Part shown: one piece after another, positions 60,424 through 64,000 of the stretch
How positions within the stretch are numbered: position 1 is the first letter of the stretch
How the letters are laid out: every line of letters starts with the position of its first letter
NCBI RefSeq assembly: GCF_000335475.2
Contig: NZ_ANAH02000015.1
Span: 248,001-312,000 of the forward strand
DNA: 64,000 nt
Source: Cystobacter fuscus DSM 2262
Lineage (GTDB): Bacteria > Myxococcota > Myxococcia > Myxococcales > Myxococcaceae
Direction: 5' to 3'
Notes under the pieces: model-generated
The model's input: the letters and a program-made list of their open reading frames with translations, nothing else
Database searches by the model: none
What the model was told of the DNA's origin: nothing
Translations under genes and position numbers: made by a program

Positions 60424-61524
60424 ATGCTCACACGCCTTCTCATGGAGAACTACCGCTGCTTCGAGCAGGCCGTCATCGAGCCGGGCTCGCTTGCCCTGCT
60501 CGTTGGCCCGAACGGAGCAGGGAAGAGCACTGTATTCGATGCACTCTGGAACATCCGCCAACTCGTCATCACCGGGGGAAGCGCCTCGGAACTTTTTCCC
60601 GACGCAACACGAATGCGCTGGGGGCGCCAGAGCAGGCAACGATTCGAGCTCGGTTTCCGTGGACCTGATGGGGACTACACGTATCGCCTCGTCATCCGCC
60701 ATGGGAAGGGCGCGCAAAGTGGTCAGCTCGAACGCGAGGAGATTCTGTACGAGCAGCAGCCGCTCTACTCCTTCTCTCGGGAAGAGGTCTTGATCCATGC
60801 ACATGACAAATCCCCGGCACACCGTTTTCCGGCGGGAAACAAGCTCTCGCCGCTTTCGAACCTGCCACTTCAAGTTCGTTCGAAGCGCCTGGACTGGTTG
60901 ACGGACCGGATTTCCCGTATCTGGGTCTTCCGTCCCGTGCCTCCAAAGTTGGAACCGTTCACCGACCGCCGGAGCGACTTCCTCGAACCCGACCTCTCCA
61001 ACTTCGCCTCGTGGCTCCTGGCGATGCAGAAGGTTCGTCGGAGCCTCAGTCGCACCTTGAAGCAGAGCCTACGAGTTGTACTCGACGGCTTTCTCAACTA
61101 TCAGTTCGTGCCACTGGGACGAGAAACCAACGCCCTGATGTTCATGTTCTCCTCGCCACGCCGGCGCTCCGACTTCATCGCTTTCTTTTTCAATGAACTC
61201 TCTGAAGGTCAGCGTGCTCTCGTGGTTCTCTACACCTTGCTCCATGCCGTTCCGCGCGATGCCACGCTTTGTATCGATGAACCCGAGGAGTTCCTCTCGC
61301 CGCGCGAGATCCATCCTTGGCTCAACCATCTCATGGAGATGACAGAGGAGGGAGGGCAGGCGCTCCTCATTTCGCACAATCCAGGATTGATTGACCTGCT
61401 CGCTCCCTCGAATGGAATCCTCCTCGCCCGGCAGGAGGGTGGGCCCGTTCAAGTGCAAGGCGTGCCGGGTGATGGCGCTGGGCTTCCCGTTTCCGAGCTC
61501 CTCGCGCGAGGTTGGCTCGAATGA
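60424..61524 (+). CDS. ABC-type (OLD/RecF-like) ATPase of a two-gene module
   Basis: 366 residues from ATG 60424 (an upstream GTG at 60382 adds 14 residues; ribosome site weak in both cases). AAA/ABC-class motifs: LENYRCFEQA-type N-terminal strand (here MENYRCFEQAVIEPGS), Walker A GPNGAGKST (28-36), signature ELSEGQRALVVLY, Walker B TLCIDEPEEFLSP (~282) and H-loop LISHNPGLID. The central ~200 residues are a variable insertion, as in OLD-type ATPases. It lacks the C-terminal TOPRIM of true OLD proteins; the next gene supplies a candidate. Cytoplasmic. The stop overlaps the next start (ATGA). No phage or transposon genes apart from the IS3 scar 100 bp upstream. Confidence 0.88.
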   Translation: MLTRLLMENYRCFEQAVIEPGSLALLVGPNGAGKSTVFDALWNIRQLVITGGSASELFPDATRMRWGRQSRQRFELGFRGPDGDYTYRLVIRHGKGAQSGQLEREEILYEQQPLYSFSREEVLIHAHDKSPAHRFPAGNKLSPLSNLPLQVRSKRLDWLTDRISRIWVFRPVPPKLEPFTDRRSDFLEPDLSNFASWLLAMQKVRRSLSRTLKQSLRVVLDGFLNYQFVPLGRETNALMFMFSSPRRRSDFIAFFFNELSEGQRALVVLYTLLHAVPRDATLCIDEPEEFLSPREIHPWLNHLMEMTEEGGQALLISHNPGLIDLLAPSNGILLARQEGGPVQVQGVPGDGAGLPVSELLARGWLE

Positions 61525-62105
61525 GCAGCCGGCGGGTACAGGTGGTGGTGCTTTGCGAGGGGTTGAAGGACTATAATTTTGCCCGCAGGTGCTTGGTGAG
61601 ATGTGGATGGAGGCCAGACCAGATCGCCCCCAAGGTTTCGCCCGCGGGTGGTGGATCGGGATTCACCTTCGTTCTCGAGCGTTACGCGGTGGAGGTCAGG
61701 GAGAATCGTAAGGGGCATATGGCGCGCGCCCTGCTCGTGCTCGTTGACGCGGATACGGAGCCGGAGGGAGGAAGGGAGAAGGCGCTCGACAAGCGCCTTC
61801 GCGACGCGGACCAGGAGCCACGAAAGAAAGGAGAGAGGATTGCGCTCTGGGTTCCGAAGCGCCAGCTCGAAACCTGGATTCATTTCCTGACGCATGGGAA
61901 GGCGGACGAAGAGACGGACTACAAGCGCGAGCATGGGCGCAGGAGTCCGGAGTACAAGCCCGCGGCTGAACGGTTCGCTCACCTTCTTGAGAAAAGGCGG
62001 CCGCTGCCCTCCAATGTGATGCCCTCTCTAAAGAAGGCCGCGGTTGAATTCGAGCGGATCCGGACTCCTCGAAGTAAGCGGTCCACTCCCACGCGCAAGC
62101 CGTGA
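61521..62105 (+). CDS. TOPRIM-like nuclease partner (DUF4276/DUF4435-like)
   Basis: 194 residues from ATG 61521, overlapping the ATPase stop by 4 bp. The first strand VQVVVLCEGLKDYNFARR puts Glu13 and Asp17 in the ExxxD layout of TOPRIM folds. The next acidic strand ARALLVLVDADTEPEG has Asp76 and Asp78, the DxD that binds Mg. Trp/Lys-rich helices follow (IALWVPKRQLETWIHFL) and a basic C-terminus (RIRTPRSKRSTPTRKP). A TOPRIM next to an OLD-like ATPase is the layout of split OLD-type anti-phage systems such as PARIS, but I cannot place the protein firmly in DUF4435 or DUF4276. Confidence 0.75.
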   Translation: MSSRRVQVVVLCEGLKDYNFARRCLVRCGWRPDQIAPKVSPAGGGSGFTFVLERYAVEVRENRKGHMARALLVLVDADTEPEGGREKALDKRLRDADQEPRKKGERIALWVPKRQLETWIHFLTHGKADEETDYKREHGRRSPEYKPAAERFAHLLEKRRPLPSNVMPSLKKAAVEFERIRTPRSKRSTPTRKP

Positions 62106-62110
62106 GGGGG

Positions 62111-62184
62111 ACCGGGTTCGCCTCGGCTCCACCCGTGCCCTCCCCACACGCGGCCTGTCCTCGTCCCCCTGTTCCTTGCAAGCG
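62111..62184. repeat. Direct repeat, right copy (~74 bp)
   Basis: Second copy of the sequence at 56870-56944 in the same orientation, about 87% identical. It begins 6 bp after the stop of the TOPRIM-like gene and ends 3 bp before the stop of the cupin gene. The hairpin arms are shortened to CGGGT/ACCCG. Confidence 0.75.
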
Positions 62185-62186
62185 AG

Positions 62187-62690
62187 TCACCGGGTGATGT
62201 TGAAGAAGCTCTTGATGACGTGCTTGCCCTTGACATCCCAGACGACGGTCTGCCCCTGGCGGATGAAGTAGCTGTCACCCTTCTTCAAGGTGCGGGTCTG
62301 CTTCGTCTCATCGGTGAGGGTGACTTCCCCCTCGAGGATGGTGGCGTGTTCGGTGAAGGGGAAGTGGATCCTCACCTTCCCGGTGGTCGACTTGAAGATG
62401 CCAGCCATCATGCCCTGCTCGCTGAAGTCGACCCGGGCGGAGAGGACGGGATTGCCTTCGAGGACCTCACCACCGATGTCCTCCGGGGGCCCCAGCGGGC
62501 GCAGGAGCGATTCGTCCACGCGCCGCCGCGGCGAGTAGACGATCATCGACTGGCCCCTGAGGGCCTCGGGCAAGGCCGTGGGCCGTTCGAGGAAGCCCGG
62601 CTCCGCCTGGCGTCCACCAAAGGCCTCCAGAATCCCATCGAGCGTGAACAGCGCCCCCCCCAACGAAAAATGACGATCGAGATGAAACAT
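62187..62690 (-). CDS. Cupin-domain protein
   Basis: 167 residues; the ATG at 62690 follows GGGGGAACC. The C-terminal cupin (~85-167) has the DUF861-type text FPFTEHATILEGEVTLTDE, KKGDSYFIRQGQTVVWDV and KHVIKSFFNITR; the conserved His (EHATI) and the Glu of ILEGE suit the metal or ligand site of one-domain cupins. The first 80 residues form a second, poorly conserved part. DUF861 proteins act in ureidoglycine, ethanolamine or sugar metabolism; I cannot tell which. Convergent with the TOPRIM-like gene across the right repeat. Confidence 0.85.
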   Translation of the reverse strand: MFHLDRHFSLGGALFTLDGILEAFGGRQAEPGFLERPTALPEALRGQSMIVYSPRRRVDESLLRPLGPPEDIGGEVLEGNPVLSARVDFSEQGMMAGIFKSTTGKVRIHFPFTEHATILEGEVTLTDETKQTRTLKKGDSYFIRQGQTVVWDVKGKHVIKSFFNITR

Positions 62691-62899
62691 GGTTCCCCCA
62701 GTGCCCGGATTCGTTCGCGTCCAACATCAGGGACCAACCCCTGACACGCACCAAGGTGCCACACGCTGCCATTCCCGGCTGTGTTTCGTTTCACGCCGGA
62801 GGTGTGAACACCATCACATGCGGCCGGGCAATCGTTGGTCGACATCCCGAGGTATTGGAATTCTGGAGCTGGAGCGGATCCGCGCGCCCCGAAACCAGC

Positions 62900-64000
62900 T
62901 CAAGGCAGGGGGCTTTTGTCCGCGAAGGCTCGCATCCAGGTCAGCTCGTCCCGGGCCCTGGGTTCGCAGGACTCCTCCTGCAAGGAGGCCAGGGGCCAGC
63001 GGTAGTAGGCCGCCTGCATCAAGGACGCCTGCCATCGCCCGACGTCCACCCACACCGTGATGCAGTCGTCACGCGACGGTGAGTGCTCCATCCATTCACT
63101 GCCGAGCATCTGCAACCGGAGCCCCTGTTCCACTTCCAGGCACGAGCGCTGCTCGCGCAAGCGCGCTCCGGCGAGCCAGAGCAGACGTCCCAACCACCGC
63201 CGGTCCTCGTCGTTCAGGTGCGCCTTGCTGGCCCGGGCCCGGTGGTAGAGCCACACGCCCAGGGAGACCCCCTGCGCCAGGGTGGCCGCCGACCACGCAT
63301 GATGACCCGGTGGGGGCAACGCCTCGTAATACCCACGCATCTCCACGAAGAATTGCTCGCTGGAGGGCTGCTTCCACTCAGCCAAGGTGACCAGATTCTC
63401 GAGTGTTTCCAGATCCCGTCGGGTGAAGGGCTGAGAGAACGAACTGCCGGTCAGGAAAGGAATCAAGGCCAGTTGGAGGGTGCGAGGTGAGGAGCCGGCG
63501 AGCTGTCCGATCCGCTCGTCCACGGCGGGCAACAAGCCCGGACGCGGCGGATCTTGTTCCTCGTAGGCGAGGAGGTGCTCACGCAATGCCATGAGAATGG
63601 GAAGGGAGTCAGAAGAGAGGACCAGCCCGCGCACCTCTTCCAGGTGTACCCGAGCCAGATCGGGATTCAACACCACCAGGGGCAAGCGCCGAGATTCGTG
63701 GGTTGCATCCCAGGGCGACCAGGTGTCGGCCATCAGGTGATTCCACTGCAAGGGATTGGGGAGCAGGGTGCTCTGACGGAAGTCTGGCCTTCCGAGCGAC
63801 TGCCAGGCATCGAAGAAGGCATGGCGCCATCGAGACACCCCCGGCTGGCGCTCGGCGAGGTGGCGCAACAGGAGTGCCTCCGGTGACTGCCTGATCACGG
63901 CGCCTTCGAGGTAATCGAGAGCAAGGTCCCACCTGCCCACCTGCATGAACCAGCACGCCGCCAACAGTTGGGCGGGCGCATGGGTCCTGGCGGCTTTCAG
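62900..64000 (-). CDS. C-terminal part of a protein with TPR-like repeats (5' end beyond the window)
   Basis: The frame is open to the window edge (position 64000), so at least 366 residues are coded and the start is upstream. Near 63950 the text MQVGRWDLALDYLEGAVIRQ is typical of TPR-like or helical-repeat proteins; the remainder is helical with repeated Leu/Trp positions (LIPFLTGSSFSQPFTRRDLE, WLGRLLWLAGARLREQ). There are several Trp and Cys and no clear catalytic motif. It may be the tail of a larger signalling protein. The gene is divided from the cupin by a 209-bp stretch with nothing recognisable. Confidence 0.65.
   Translation of the reverse strand: MKAARTHAPAQLLAACWFMQVGRWDLALDYLEGAVIRQSPEALLLRHLAERQPGVSRWRHAFFDAWQSLGRPDFRQSTLLPNPLQWNHLMADTWSPWDATHESRRLPLVVLNPDLARVHLEEVRGLVLSSDSLPILMALREHLLAYEEQDPPRPGLLPAVDERIGQLAGSSPRTLQLALIPFLTGSSFSQPFTRRDLETLENLVTLAEWKQPSSEQFFVEMRGYYEALPPPGHHAWSAATLAQGVSLGVWLYHRARASKAHLNDEDRRWLGRLLWLAGARLREQRSCLEVEQGLRLQMLGSEWMEHSPSRDDCITVWVDVGRWQASLMQAAYYRWPLASLQEESCEPRARDELTWMRAFADKSPLP

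Overview
The window is high-GC DNA with a strong third-codon G/C bias, so most reading frames on the opposite strand are open but not real genes. The gene content points to a myxobacterium, probably in the Cystobacterineae (Archangium, Cystobacter or a relative). This is inferred from very large Ser/Thr kinases fused to STAND or AAA ATPase modules, many secreted lipoproteins, an ADYC-domain lipoprotein, a MYXO-CTERM-like sorting tail on an M36 protease, and several lipoprotein families I associate with myxobacteria. No rRNA, tRNA, CRISPR array or intact insertion sequence was seen.

Layout. 0-11 kb: a truncated membrane protein, secreted proteins, a GH99-like glycosidase lipoprotein, an acetoacetate-decarboxylase-like protein and a long coiled-coil periplasmic protein. 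11-15 kb: DUF2267 protein, Uma2-type nuclease fold, aldo/keto reductase, cysteine synthase-like enzyme and a tiny Cys-rich secreted protein. 15-19 kb: a response regulator translationally coupled to a kinase-STAND-FGE-sulfatase giant. 19-26 kb: ADYC lipoprotein, YD-repeat lipoprotein, a DUF4258/MqsA-type toxin-antitoxin pair with palindromic operators, a vestigial kinase 5' end, and an M36 metalloprotease. 26-32 kb: a tightly packed minus-strand operon (small lipoprotein, tetraheme cytochrome c, 14-repeat RCC1 lipoprotein, two VWA-dockerin proteins) closed by a strong terminator. 32-34 kb: two unrecognised secreted proteins. 35-42 kb: a kinase-AAA-TPR regulator and a Cys-rich lipoprotein next to a third kinase. 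42-49 kb: a coupled lipoprotein/partner pair, an SDR without its catalytic Tyr, a metzincin-lectin lipoprotein, a cysteine hydrolase coupled to a GlxA/AraC-type regulator, and a dicarboxylate symporter.

49-62 kb is the accessory, partly decayed part: a beta-propeller-like gene broken by three frameshifts, a second DUF4258/MqsA toxin-antitoxin pair next to a dense cluster of inverted repeats, fragments of a nuclease-headed large gene, cutC with a GH92 mannosidase, and a 5.2-kb segment bounded by two ~74-bp direct repeats. That segment holds an SNF2 helicase coupled to a RING-like zinc protein, a frameshifted IS3 transposase remnant, and a two-gene ABC-type ATPase plus TOPRIM-like nuclease module. 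The last pair is the best candidate for a novel anti-phage or anti-plasmid system. The window ends with a cupin and a truncated repeat-type protein.

How the parts fit: the secreted proteases, glycosidases and lectin/VWA/dockerin proteins suit a predatory, polymer-degrading soil bacterium. The kinases and response regulator are its signalling layer. The toxin-antitoxin pairs, broken nuclease gene, transposase scar and ATPase/TOPRIM pair look like a turnover zone for defence genes.
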